Shown here one piece after another: positions 6,210-15,252 of a stretch of DNA of 64,000 nt (position 1 is the stretch's first letter; every line of letters begins with the position of its first letter). The stretch spans positions 124,001-188,000 of the forward strand of contig DKWV01000025.1 in the NCBI GenBank assembly GCA_002491905.1, read 5' to 3'. The notes beneath the pieces are model-generated. The model ran no database searches. It saw only the letters and a list, made by a program, of their open reading frames with translations, and was not told the origin of the DNA. Origin of the DNA: Lachnospiraceae bacterium UBA7143. GTDB lineage: Bacteria > Bacillota > Clostridia > Lachnospirales > Lachnospiraceae. The position numbers and the translations under genes are program-made.

Positions 6210-9044
6210 ATGGAACGGTTAAAGGAAAAGAAATCTCCGTTTTGGGACGAGTCACTGACAACAGAGGAACGGCTGGACTGGCTTTTGGGAGCCATGACAC
6301 TGGAAGAGAAATTAAAGTGCCTGGCGACCAGGGTTCCGGATATGGAATCCACCGGGGTAAAGGGATTCGGTGTGGGCGGGGAGGCGGCTCATGGGGTGGA
6401 AGCAAGGAATGACCAGAATGAACTGGGAGAGGCAGAGCCTTCCACCTCCTTTGTGCAGCCGATCGGCATGAGCGCCACATGGGATACGGAACTGATCCAG
6501 AGGGCAGGGAAGGTCGTCGGTAAGGAAACGCGGGTGATTTACCACAGACATCCAGACAGGGGACTGTCGCGCTGGGCGCCGACGGTAGATTTGGAACGCG
6601 ACCCCAGATGGGGGAGGACGGAGGAAGGCTATGGGGAAGACCCGTTGTTGACAGGGGCTATGGCAGGTGCCTATGTAAAGGGGATGCAGGGGGAGCACCC
6701 CAGATACTTGCGGGTGGCAGCTACCTTGAAGCACTTTTATGGAAACAATACGGAGGAGGGAAGGGTATGCAAGTCTTCTTCCATTGACCCAAGGAACAGG
6801 ATGGAACTTTATCTGGAGCCTTTCCGCAGAGTGGCGGAGATTGGGCATGCGGAAGCGGTTATGACCGCATACAATAAGATCAATGGGATACCGGGTATGC
6901 TGAATCCGGAAGTAAAAGAAATATTGAAAGAAAAGTATGGCATCAGACATGTAGTCTGTGACGGCGGAGCTATGGAACAGGTAGTCAAAGCGCATCAGTA
7001 TTTTGGGATTCATGCCCAGACGCTGGCGGCATCGCTGAAAGCGGGGGTGGACGCCATGTCGGACAGACCGGAATTGGTGGAAGCGGCGGCAAGGGAAGCA
7101 TTTGAGCTGAAACTGATTTCGGAGGAGGAGATTGACACGGCGCTTAGAAATATGTTTCGGACGAAACTTCGTCTTGGCATTTATGACGAGGAAGGGAGCA
7201 ATCCCTATGACAGGGTTACGGAAGCGGATATCAATTCAGAGGAAAATCAGCAGATCTGCAGGCAGATGTCAAGGGAAGCCATTGTCCTTTTGAAAAACGA
7301 AAAGGAAATGCTTCCTCTTTCAGAGGATATAGATTCTATGGCAGTGATCGGCCCTCTTGCGGATGTGTGGTATCAGGACTGGTACGGCGGAACGCCTTTT
7401 TATAAAAAAACATTGAGACAGGGCATTTATGAAGTGACAGGAAAAGAAGTCCCCTGTGCGGATGGATGGGACCGGGTGGTATTCTGGTATCAGGACAAAG
7501 GCGTTGCCATAGCGGAGGACGGCACACTCTGCCTTTCCGACGAACCGGATATTTTTATCAAAAATGACTGGGGGAACGGGAATTTCACGTTCCAGTCCGT
7601 CAGAACCGGGAAATATATGAATGCGGAGACAGGAACCAAAAAGGACGGGCAGGGAAAGGGAATGATCGCGGCGAGAAAAGCGGAGACCTTTGACTGGTTC
7701 GTCATGGAACTGTTCCATCTGATCAGGCAGGAGGACGGGACGGTCCGGATAACCGAGCGGTTTGGAAATTTCATAGGGATAGATGAGGATAACCGGCTGG
7801 TGTACGGGAAGGAAAAAGAGGAGGAGACAGCGGCGTTTCGTATGGAGATTGTGGAGTCCGGCATCACAAAGGCGGTCGGGATGGCAGCGGGCAAGGATGT
7901 GGTCATTCTGGCGCTTGGGTGTAATTCCATGATAAACGCCAAAGAGGAAGTGGACAGGACAACGATCAGCCTGCCTCCGGCGCAGGAAGCAGTGTTGGAG
8001 GAAGTCTATCAGGTGAACAGGAATACGGTGCTTGTCCTTCTTTCCAATTATCCTTATGCGATAAACAGCGCACAGGAGAAACTGCCCGCAATTCTCTGGA
8101 GCGCGACAGGCGCCCAGGACATGGGGACAGCCGTGGCGGAAACGCTGTTTGGCATCAATGCTCCGGCTGGCAGGCTGAATATGACTTGGTATCAGTCGGA
8201 TGAGCAGCTGCCGGATATAGACGACTACGATATCATAAAAGGAGACAGGACATACCGCTATTTTGAAGGCAGAGTATTATATCCCTTCGGATATGGAAAA
8301 ACATATACCCAATTTGCCTATGCCGGACTCTCCGCGTCAGTTGTGGACAGTGTAAAACTTTCCGTTTCCTTTTCCTTAAAAAATACCGGGAACAGGAAAA
8401 GCGATGAGGTAGTGCAGATATATGGAACGGCTCCTTTGTCGCGTGTGAAAAAGCCCCTCAGGCAGCTGCTTGGTTTCAGGCGGGTGAAGGATATGGCACC
8501 CGGAGAAGAACGGCGGATAGTCATGGATATTCCGATGTCGGAATTCCAGTTCTATGATGTGATCAGCAGGAAGATGATGGTTGAGGAGGGATGCTATCAG
8601 ATTTGCGTCGGTTCCTCCAGCGAAGACTGCCGTCAGAGTGTCATGATACAGATTCCCGGGCAGAAACCCGGAGTGAGGCGGATGGAAGAGCGTACTGCGG
8701 CGGATCATTACGACGAGTATGAGAATATTTACCTGACGGAAGGGGAATTTGGGTATACGTCGGCGGCCGTGTCGGAGAAGGAAAGGGAGGGAAGGCTTGT
8801 CTACAGGGATTGTAAGATCCTGCCGGAGCAGAAATATGTAATTCTTCATTTAATGAGCGGCGAGAAGGGGGAGATAGAAGTCCGCATCAATGGAAAAAGA
8901 GCGGCGGCTTTTAAGGGTAAAACCGGTATCTACAAGGATATCCGGCTGGAGATGGACTGCGATTTGAGAAAATTGCAGGAAACGGCAGAGGTTGAGATAC
9001 GGTTGAATCATGATGTAAAGCTGTGTTATTTCAGGATGGAATAA
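6210..9044 (+). CDS. Glycoside hydrolase family 3 (beta-glucosidase/xylosidase type)
   Basis: 944 residues with no signal peptide, so cytosolic. The N-terminal GH3 barrel contains the nucleophile region VVCDGGAMEQ (Asp near residue 250). The C-terminal sandwich domain and a fibronectin-III-like end follow (VLYPFGYGKTYTQFAY). Between the two, around residues 410-560, there is an inserted beta-rich segment with fascin-like repeats (DIFIKNDWGNGNFTFQSV). GH3 enzymes release terminal beta-linked sugars from oligosaccharides or glycosides; the exact sugar is not decidable here. It starts 22 bases after the permease, so it may be co-transcribed. Confidence 0.92.
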   Translation: MERLKEKKSPFWDESLTTEERLDWLLGAMTLEEKLKCLATRVPDMESTGVKGFGVGGEAAHGVEARNDQNELGEAEPSTSFVQPIGMSATWDTELIQRAGKVVGKETRVIYHRHPDRGLSRWAPTVDLERDPRWGRTEEGYGEDPLLTGAMAGAYVKGMQGEHPRYLRVAATLKHFYGNNTEEGRVCKSSSIDPRNRMELYLEPFRRVAEIGHAEAVMTAYNKINGIPGMLNPEVKEILKEKYGIRHVVCDGGAMEQVVKAHQYFGIHAQTLAASLKAGVDAMSDRPELVEAAAREAFELKLISEEEIDTALRNMFRTKLRLGIYDEEGSNPYDRVTEADINSEENQQICRQMSREAIVLLKNEKEMLPLSEDIDSMAVIGPLADVWYQDWYGGTPFYKKTLRQGIYEVTGKEVPCADGWDRVVFWYQDKGVAIAEDGTLCLSDEPDIFIKNDWGNGNFTFQSVRTGKYMNAETGTKKDGQGKGMIAARKAETFDWFVMELFHLIRQEDGTVRITERFGNFIGIDEDNRLVYGKEKEEETAAFRMEIVESGITKAVGMAAGKDVVILALGCNSMINAKEEVDRTTISLPPAQEAVLEEVYQVNRNTVLVLLSNYPYAINSAQEKLPAILWSATGAQDMGTAVAETLFGINAPAGRLNMTWYQSDEQLPDIDDYDIIKGDRTYRYFEGRVLYPFGYGKTYTQFAYAGLSASVVDSVKLSVSFSLKNTGNRKSDEVVQIYGTAPLSRVKKPLRQLLGFRRVKDMAPGEERRIVMDIPMSEFQFYDVISRKMMVEEGCYQICVGSSSEDCRQSVMIQIPGQKPGVRRMEERTAADHYDEYENIYLTEGEFGYTSAAVSEKEREGRLVYRDCKILPEQKYVILHLMSGEKGEIEVRINGKRAAAFKGKTGIYKDIRLEMDCDLRKLQETAEVEIRLNHDVKLCYFRME

Positions 9045-9061
9045 GGGGTAATTATGTCTTA

Positions 9062-9137
9062 TAACTTAAAAGTATAAACTGATGAACAAAGCGAGACTTC
9101 TTAGGGAGTCTCGCTTTCCTTATAATAAAATAATAAG
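9062..9137 (+). promoter_or_regulatory. Conserved intergenic element, copy 2 (T-N11-A box plus hairpin)
   Basis: Box TAACTTAAAAGTA (9062-9074), then GTATAAACTGATGAAC. The inner stem pairs AAAGCGAGACT (9088-9098) with AGTCTCGCTTT (9107-9117) around an 8-nt loop. The outer stem pairs TATAA (9073-9077) with TTATA (9120-9124). Stem bases differ from copy 1 but remain paired. It is followed by TATAATAAAATAATAA, which is identical in copy 3. The TTTCCTT after the stem could let it act as a terminator for the GH3 gene. Confidence 0.72.
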
Positions 9138-9188
9138 ACAAAAAATGTATCGTCAGTCTGAATTTTGAAAAAAGGGGGAGAAGGATAC

Positions 9189-9305
9189 ATGGAGAGACCG
9201 TATGTGATCTGCCATATTTTAAGTTCTCTGGACGGAAAGATAACAGGGCCTTTTATGGGGACTGAGACTGAATTATCAGCCCCAAAACCGAAAGGGAGAG
9301 GCAGT
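9189..9305 (+). pseudogene. N-terminal remnant of a RibD-C/dihydrofolate-reductase-family gene
   Basis: From ATG 9189, with GGGGGAGAAGG just upstream, the frame reads RPYVICHILSSLDGKITGPF. This is the typical start of RibD C-terminal-domain (DHFR-like) reductases of clostridia. After about 30 residues the similarity stops, and the frame runs without a stop into the DUF4405 gene. This is best explained by a deletion that removed most of the reductase gene and left its promoter, RBS and first codons. It could still be translated as an N-terminal extension of the next protein. Confidence 0.65.
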
Positions 9306-9983
9306 ATGAAACCAAAGATGATATGGAAACTGGCAGTTGATATCGCAATGACTGTAGCGCTGCTTCTACTGATGGCGTATGAGCTGGTTGGGCAGGCAGC
9401 CCATGAATGGATAGGGATTGGAATGTTTGTCCTCTTTATCCTCCATCATATTTTAAACGGGAGCTGGAGCGGGAACATCCTAAAAGGAAGATATCATCCT
9501 GTACGCATCCTGCAGACAGGGATTGTATTTCTGGTGCTCTGTGCGATGATAGGCTCTATGATCAGCGGCATCATTCTTTCCCGCCATGCGCTGGCTTTTC
9601 TTCCCATAAAAGGCGGGCGCTCTTTGGCAAGAAACCTGCATATGGTTTCTGCCTATTGGGGATTTGTGCTGATGTCAGTGCATCTCGGGTTTCACTGGAG
9701 CATGATTATGGGAATGGCAAGAAAACTCTTTCCGAAACCATCAGCGGTACGGAAATGGACGGGACGTATTCTGGCACTGGTAATTGCGGGCTATGGCATA
9801 TACGCATTCGTAAAAAGAGACATCGGGGATTATATGATTTTAAGGAGTCACTTTGTCTTTTTTGACTATGATGAGCCGCTGATATTTTTCTATCTGGATT
9901 ATATTGCGGTTATGGGACTGTTTGTCTTTATGGGAAATTATGTGTGTGCAGGTTTGAGGAGTATTGGCAGGAGGAAAAAGTAG
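9306..9983 (+). CDS. DUF4405 membrane protein, cytochrome-b-like
   Basis: 225 residues from ATG 9306, which has GGGAGAG 5 bases upstream; a longer in-frame start at 9189 would add the reductase remnant. There are about five to six membrane segments. His residues in or near helices (ILHHILNGSW, LHMVSAYWGF, VHLGFHWSM) resemble the heme-ligating pattern of b561-type or DUF4405 membrane cytochromes. Such proteins carry electrons across or within the membrane. Placed amid exported flavodoxin-domain lipoproteins, it could link cytosolic reductant to them; this is an inference from context only. Confidence 0.78.
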   Translation: MKPKMIWKLAVDIAMTVALLLLMAYELVGQAAHEWIGIGMFVLFILHHILNGSWSGNILKGRYHPVRILQTGIVFLVLCAMIGSMISGIILSRHALAFLPIKGGRSLARNLHMVSAYWGFVLMSVHLGFHWSMIMGMARKLFPKPSAVRKWTGRILALVIAGYGIYAFVKRDIGDYMILRSHFVFFDYDEPLIFFYLDYIAVMGLFVFMGNYVCAGLRSIGRRKK

Positions 9984-10085
9984 ACAGGCCATATGTGGAC
10001 GCATCTGAAAATATGCGGAGGGCACAGAGGATTTTTGGCTGTTGAGATTTGAGATATTTAGAAAAAGAGAAAAGGAGAAATGCAC

Positions 10086-11171
10086 ATGAAAAAAAGACAT
10101 TTGATGGGAACTTTGTTGGCAGGAGTTATGACAGTATCCTTACTTGCCGGCTGCGGCAGTCAGGCACCGGGTACAGAGGATGTGCTGATGATTGCAAAAC
10201 AAGGCATGTTTTCGTCCGGCGGTACAGTTACGGAGCCGGTGGAAGGAGAATATGATCCGACAACGAACTGGCTGGATGAAAGCCGCGCCGGGAATACCGC
10301 CCATGTGGATCATGCGAACGTATTCTATCAGATTCCTGCGGACAACAATGGCAATCCGATTGTTTATCTGCATGGCTATGGGCAGTCCCGCATGGGTTGG
10401 ATGACAACTCCCGATGGACGTGAAGGGTGGTCGGATCTGTTCCTGAAAAAAGGATATGCGGCATTTTTAGTGGACCAGCCGAGACGGGGCGAAGCAGGAG
10501 CAACTACTTCCATGACAGCAGACGGCTTCCTTGATGCATGGGCCGAGGACTCTAAGGATTATAAACCGGGTGATCAGGCGTGGTACACTCATTTCAGGAT
10601 CGGGCGTGTGGCTCCGGAGCGGTATGAGGGTTCCCAGTTCCCGGAAGGCGAGGAAGCGCAGAATCAGTTTTTCCGCCAGATGACCCCAAATACTGGAGAT
10701 TTCGATCAGGCTCTTGATGCGGCAGCGCTTGGGGCTGTGATGGAAGATGTCCGTGAGATGACAGGCAATAAGGCAATCTTTGTGACACACTCACAGGGCG
10801 GCGCTGTAGGCTGGGATGTGCCGGTGGAGAATGTGTCTGCAATCGTTGCCATTGAGCCGGGCGGAACCCCGGAAGTGGGTTCGGAACAGTACCAGAAGCT
10901 TCTGGAAGCAGGTATTCCCATTACGATCTACTTTGGGGATTATATTGACAATGGACCGGAAGATATCATGTCCACAGGATTCTGGAAGGCGGTACGAGAC
11001 GGTGCTGTTCAGTTTGCGGAGAGCTATAATGCCGATGGCGGTGACTGTACGGTAGTCAATCTGCCCGATGAAGGGATTACAGGAAACAGCCATTTTATGT
11101 TTCAGGAGCTGAATAACGATATTATTGCGGATCATATTGCAGGATGGCTTGAGGAAAGAGGACTGCAGTAA
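10086..11171 (+). CDS. Alpha/beta hydrolase lipoprotein
   Basis: 361 residues from ATG 10086, 8 bases after AGGAG; ATG 10080 is too close. A lipoprotein signal ends in LAGC. The hydrolase fold shows an oxyanion region YLHGYGQSRMGW, the nucleophile elbow THSQGG (Ser near residue 235) and a likely catalytic His in GNSHFMF near the end. It is predicted to be an esterase on the cell surface. It is followed 22 bases later by a flavodoxin-esterase gene, so the two probably form an operon. Confidence 0.87.
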   Translation: MKKRHLMGTLLAGVMTVSLLAGCGSQAPGTEDVLMIAKQGMFSSGGTVTEPVEGEYDPTTNWLDESRAGNTAHVDHANVFYQIPADNNGNPIVYLHGYGQSRMGWMTTPDGREGWSDLFLKKGYAAFLVDQPRRGEAGATTSMTADGFLDAWAEDSKDYKPGDQAWYTHFRIGRVAPERYEGSQFPEGEEAQNQFFRQMTPNTGDFDQALDAAALGAVMEDVREMTGNKAIFVTHSQGGAVGWDVPVENVSAIVAIEPGGTPEVGSEQYQKLLEAGIPITIYFGDYIDNGPEDIMSTGFWKAVRDGAVQFAESYNADGGDCTVVNLPDEGITGNSHFMFQELNNDIIADHIAGWLEERGLQ

Positions 11172-11193
11172 AACAGGCGGGAAGGAAAGCTCC

Positions 11194-12642
11194 ATGAAAA
11201 AGCAAAAAAAGCGAACAATAATCGAATTGACCGTATTGGCGGCGTTGGTCCTGCAGGCATCCTGGTATCTTTTTATGGGCGGAAAAATTGCAGAAGTTAC
11301 AGATGAAGTGATTCCCGGGGAAAAAGATACAAATGCACTTGTTGTCTATTTTTCAAGAGAAGGCGTCATACCGGATGATATAGATGCGGTTGCTTCGGCA
11401 TCTCTAAATTCCAATCGGTTTGAAGCCGGGAGCGATACGGAAGCAGCGGCAAAGATGATCCAACGGCTTACGGGAGCGGACCTGTTTCAGATTCGTACAG
11501 AGCGGTATTACAGGACTCCATTTTGGGGAACTGCCGCCACTGCCCGGGTGGAAGAAATCCTGAATTTAAGACCGAATCTGGCGGCAAAGCCGGAAAGCCT
11601 TGATCAGTATGATGTTATTTATGTGGGTTATCCCATATGGTGGTTTAATGCACCGATGGCAATTGGAACATTCTTGGAAAGCTATGATTTGACAGGAAAA
11701 ACTATCATTCCTTTTTGCACCAGCACAGACAATGGTATTGATGTCAGTATGGATTATATCCGTGAGGTTTCAGGAAATGCCACGGTTTTGGAAGGATACC
11801 GCATGCATGATTCCGATATGGAAGATGTGTCTGCATGGCTGGAGAGAATCGGTGTACTGGAACAGGCAGACGGACAGCGGGATATAAATTTTAGTCCTGA
11901 ATCCAGTGAGCCTGGCGACGTTACGGCGGGAACGAAAACCTACCGGGATTTCGTAATTGATAATGTGTTTCACTCTGAAAACGAGGGCGATATACACTAC
12001 AATGTGTATATCCCGGAGAGCTATGACGGCAGCAGACCGTATGCCTTATATTTTACATTGTCGGGTTACGAAGGGTTATATTTTCAGGGTGTCGCTGCAA
12101 ATATCAAGTCGGAAGAATTTGGATTTGAGGCACAAAAATACAATCCCGAAATGATCGTAGTTGCGCCCCAGCTTAATGACTGGGGAGAAACCTCGGCGGA
12201 CCAGACGATCGCGCTCATGGAATATTTTCTGCAGCATTACAATATCGACACGTCAAAAGTGTACGGAAACGGGTTCTCCGGCGGGGGCGAAACCATGTCC
12301 ATTGTGATGGGAAAGCGTCCTGATCTGTTTACGGCGTATCTTCATGTCAGTTCGCAGTGGGACGGGGTATATGAGCCGGTGGTCAGGCAGCGTGTTCCGA
12401 TTTATTTTGCCATAGGCAGGAACGATGAGTATTATGGTTCCGAAAAAACACAGGATGCTTATGATACTTTTTACGGGCTGTACAGGCAGCAGGGGCTGAC
12501 GGATGCGGAAATTGATGAACTGCTCGTGCTGGATATCAAGGAACATGATTATTTTACAGAGAGAAATGCCCCAAACGAGCACGGAGGAGGCGGCTATTTT
12601 GCCTATGACGAAGAAATCATGGGATGGCTGTTTTCCAAGTAA
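11194..12642 (+). CDS. Membrane-anchored flavodoxin-esterase fusion
   Basis: 482 residues. ATG 11194 is chosen for its GAAGGAAAG site and the KK-plus-hydrophobic start. Residues about 8-28 form a membrane anchor without a lipobox Cys. Residues about 50-225 are a flavodoxin-like domain (LVVYFSREG, VGYPIWWFNAPM, KTIIPFCTS). The usual TGNT phosphate loop is replaced by a longer insertion. Residues about 245-480 are a PHB-depolymerase/feruloyl-esterase-like hydrolase with the nucleophile elbow GNGFSGGG and a late His (IKEHDYF). It is thus an outward-facing protein that joins a flavin-fold module to an esterase. The substrate is unknown. Confidence 0.85.
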   Translation: MKKQKKRTIIELTVLAALVLQASWYLFMGGKIAEVTDEVIPGEKDTNALVVYFSREGVIPDDIDAVASASLNSNRFEAGSDTEAAAKMIQRLTGADLFQIRTERYYRTPFWGTAATARVEEILNLRPNLAAKPESLDQYDVIYVGYPIWWFNAPMAIGTFLESYDLTGKTIIPFCTSTDNGIDVSMDYIREVSGNATVLEGYRMHDSDMEDVSAWLERIGVLEQADGQRDINFSPESSEPGDVTAGTKTYRDFVIDNVFHSENEGDIHYNVYIPESYDGSRPYALYFTLSGYEGLYFQGVAANIKSEEFGFEAQKYNPEMIVVAPQLNDWGETSADQTIALMEYFLQHYNIDTSKVYGNGFSGGGETMSIVMGKRPDLFTAYLHVSSQWDGVYEPVVRQRVPIYFAIGRNDEYYGSEKTQDAYDTFYGLYRQQGLTDAEIDELLVLDIKEHDYFTERNAPNEHGGGGYFAYDEEIMGWLFSK

Positions 12643-12660
12643 AAAAGCAAAAGGGGTAAC

Positions 12661-14103
12661 ATGATGAAGCGGAGAAAAATGCTTTGCCTGTGTATGGCAG
12701 CTTTACTGGCGTTTGGTCTTGCCGGATGTGGAACGGAAGAAAGGGATAACAAAGGCAGGGACAATATAATTTCCGAGCCGGAAGATAGAGCGGACAGTCA
12801 AATTGACAATGCAGATCCCGGAACAGGAGAAACTGCTTCGGACAGTGAGGTGATGAAAGATACCGGGAATGGAGATCCATCTGGCAGCTCCAACATTTTG
12901 ATCGCCTATTTTTCTGTGCCGGAGGATGTGGAGACAACGGATGCGGTTTCGGGAGCCAGCATTGTGGTCAAGGATAATGAGAAAATGGGCAACACCGAAT
13001 ATGTCGCAAAAGTGATTCAGCAGACAATAGGCGGCGATCTGTTCCGTATCGAAACGGTAGAAACGTACCCGCTTGACCATGACCCGCTGGTAGACCAGGC
13101 GGCAGAGGAACAGGATGAGAATAAGCGTCCGAAACTTTTGAATCATGTGGAGAATATGGAGCAGTATGAAACTATCATTTTGGGTTTTCCCAATTGGTGG
13201 GCGGATCTGCCGATGCCGGTTTATACGTTTTTGGAGGAGTATGATTTGGGTGCAAAGACAATCATTCCCTTTGTAACACATGGCGGCAGCGGTTTTTCAG
13301 GGACAATAGAGACAATATCAGAGCTGCAGCCGGGCGCCCATGTCAGCGGGAACACATTGTCACTGTCAAGAAACAGCGTGGCGGACAGTGAGGAGGAAGT
13401 CGTATCGTGGGCGGAGAGCCTTGGGCTGGATGCCGCAGAGCCTGTACCTGAAAGTGATGGCGACACGGTGGCAAGTGCGGAAGCCGATCCTGTGAACCAG
13501 CAGATTTTATATTTATGGGAAGAAGGGAATATGCCTGCCGTCACACAGTACACGGAAAATAACGGAAATTATGCGGATGATCCAGATTTCAGACCATATA
13601 TGGTAACGTTCCCTGTTCCGAAAGACACAGAAGTGAAAGGAGCCGTCCTGATCAATGCGGGCGGCGCTTTTCAATTTAGAAGCGACCAGACGGAGGGAAC
13701 ACCGGTGGCGCAGGAACTTAGCAGACTGGGGTATCAGAGCTTTGTAGTAAATTATCGTCTGCGTCCTTACACACAGGAGGAGGGAGCTTTGGATCTGGCC
13801 CGTGCGGTGCGGTTTGTCCGTAAACATGCGGATGGTATGATTTATTCCTTTTACGGACGATTGAGCGTGGCCTCCACGGACACAGAGAAATTTGCGTCAT
13901 CCGACTTGCCGCCGACTTATTTCTGCTATGGTACCCGTGATCCGTTTGTTGGCGAGTTTGAGGAGCGCGTGGAAGCTCTGGGTGAGGCAGGCGTTCCGGT
14001 AGCGGTGAATGTGTTGGAGGGCAGACCGCATGGCTACGGCTATACAGAGGGATGGATTCCTGATTACGATGCATGGCTGACAGAAATTTTTGAAAGTAAC
14101 TAA
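12661..14103 (+). CDS. Flavodoxin-hydrolase lipoprotein with a truncated hydrolase domain
   Basis: 480 residues with a lipoprotein signal (lipobox LAGC). Residues about 78-262 are a flavodoxin-like domain (ILIAYFSVPED, GNTEYVAKVIQ, FPNWWADLPMP). Residues about 280-480 resemble acetylesterase/BD-FAE hydrolases (INAGGAFQFRS, NYRLRPYTQEE, then FCYGTRDPF and GRPHGYGY). The nucleophile elbow GxSxG is missing: FVRKHADG is joined directly to MIYSFYGRLS. The protein at 17278 has about 45-50 residues at this position, including GGSAG. An in-frame deletion has probably removed the catalytic Ser, so the hydrolase half should be inactive while the flavodoxin half may still work. Confidence 0.85.
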   Translation: MMKRRKMLCLCMAALLAFGLAGCGTEERDNKGRDNIISEPEDRADSQIDNADPGTGETASDSEVMKDTGNGDPSGSSNILIAYFSVPEDVETTDAVSGASIVVKDNEKMGNTEYVAKVIQQTIGGDLFRIETVETYPLDHDPLVDQAAEEQDENKRPKLLNHVENMEQYETIILGFPNWWADLPMPVYTFLEEYDLGAKTIIPFVTHGGSGFSGTIETISELQPGAHVSGNTLSLSRNSVADSEEEVVSWAESLGLDAAEPVPESDGDTVASAEADPVNQQILYLWEEGNMPAVTQYTENNGNYADDPDFRPYMVTFPVPKDTEVKGAVLINAGGAFQFRSDQTEGTPVAQELSRLGYQSFVVNYRLRPYTQEEGALDLARAVRFVRKHADGMIYSFYGRLSVASTDTEKFASSDLPPTYFCYGTRDPFVGEFEERVEALGEAGVPVAVNVLEGRPHGYGYTEGWIPDYDAWLTEIFESN

Positions 14104-14110
14104 ATGTAGA

Positions 14111-14123
14111 TACCTTTAGGTAA
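14111..14123. promoter_or_regulatory. T-N11-A operator, copy 4
   Basis: TACCTTTAGGTAA; its complement contains ACCTAAAGGTA, identical to the core of the copy 3 box at 20294. The dyad is ACCT-N2-AGGT. The conserved sequence and hairpin that follow the other copies are absent. It lies about 100 bases ahead of the AKR start, within the 123-base gap after the flavodoxin-hydrolase gene. It is a probable binding site for the same LysR regulator. Confidence 0.6.
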
Positions 14124-14226
14124 TAACTAAAAAACTATTCGGAACTTCTGCATAAGACAGCGCTTTATTAAAATGAAATTATCAGAAGTAACGAAACGAT
14201 ACAGTTTAGGGAGTACGGAGGGCGTA

Positions 14227-15228
14227 ATGGAATACAGGACATTGGGAAAAGACTTAAAGGTATCCGCAGTGGGGCTTGGCTGTATGGGCATGAGCCACGC
14301 TTACGGGGCACCGGCGGACAAAAAGGAAATGAGGGAACTTTTGGCGGAGGCTGTGGATATGGGATATACATTCTTTGACACAGCGGAGGTTTATGGTACG
14401 CCGGAGAATCCCCACGATAATGAAGAGCTGGTGGGAGAGGCGTTAAAGCCATATCGGGATAAGGTTGTGATTGCGACTAAGTTCGGCATCTATTTTGATA
14501 TGGAGAGCGAGCAGGTGAATAAACCGCTGTTGCCGGACTCAAGACCCAAAGTCATCCGCGCTTCGGCGGAAAAATCCTTAAAGCGGCTCGGCACAGACCA
14601 CATTGACCTGTACTATCAGCACCGTGTGGACCCGTTTGTACCGATTGAGGAAGTGGCAGGGGTTATGCAGGAACTGATACAGGAGGGAAAGATCACCCAC
14701 TGGGGGCTTTCCGAGGCTGATGAGGAGACGATACGCCGCGCCCATGCAGTCTGCCCGGTAACGGCAATCCAGAACCGCTATTCCATGATGGCACGCTGGC
14801 ATGAAAAGCTCTTTCCCGTGCTGGAGGAGCTGCAGATCGGGTATGTGGCATTTTCCCCTTTGGCAAATGGATTCCTGTCTGCAAAGTACGGAAAAGAGTC
14901 CAAATTTGAGAAGGACACAGACTATCGGAGCGTCATGCCACAGTTCACGCCGGAGGGCGTGGAACAGAATCAGAAACTGCTGGACCTGATCCGCACGGTG
15001 GCAGAAGGGAAACAGGCTACACCCGGTCAGGTAGCCCTCGCATGGATGCTCTGCAAGAAACCGTATCTGGTGCCGATTCCCGGAACCAGAAAATTGGATC
15101 GTCTGAGAGAGAACGCAGGGGCCACGGATATGAAGCTGACAGAAAAAGAAATTGAGACTTTGGATAAACAGCTTGACAGCATGGAAATGTCGGACGTATT
15201 TGGCGGCACAGGCTGTAAGCAGCGTTGA
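14227..15228 (+). CDS. Aldo/keto reductase (AKR11/13-like)
   Basis: 333 residues from ATG 14227, with GGAGGG 5-6 bases upstream. An ATG at 14173 in the same frame has no good ribosome site. The AKR barrel features are present: GLGCMGMSHAYG, the catalytic Asp and Tyr in DTAEVYG, the Lys in ATKFG, and YYQHRVD carrying the His. The NADPH-binding end reads IPGTRKLDRLREN. These are cytosolic NADPH-dependent reductases of aldehydes and ketones. It heads the set AKR, iron-ADH, AKR, cyclophilin-hydrolase, CMD, each separated by short gaps, with T-N11-A box copy 4 upstream. Confidence 0.93.
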   Translation: MEYRTLGKDLKVSAVGLGCMGMSHAYGAPADKKEMRELLAEAVDMGYTFFDTAEVYGTPENPHDNEELVGEALKPYRDKVVIATKFGIYFDMESEQVNKPLLPDSRPKVIRASAEKSLKRLGTDHIDLYYQHRVDPFVPIEEVAGVMQELIQEGKITHWGLSEADEETIRRAHAVCPVTAIQNRYSMMARWHEKLFPVLEELQIGYVAFSPLANGFLSAKYGKESKFEKDTDYRSVMPQFTPEGVEQNQKLLDLIRTVAEGKQATPGQVALAWMLCKKPYLVPIPGTRKLDRLRENAGATDMKLTEKEIETLDKQLDSMEMSDVFGGTGCKQR

Positions 15229-15252
15229 CGAATATAAAAGGAGGAAATGGCA

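Noticed and set aside
9189..9305. A separate functional RibD-family reductase.
   Set aside because: Only about 30 residues match, and most of the domain is absent.
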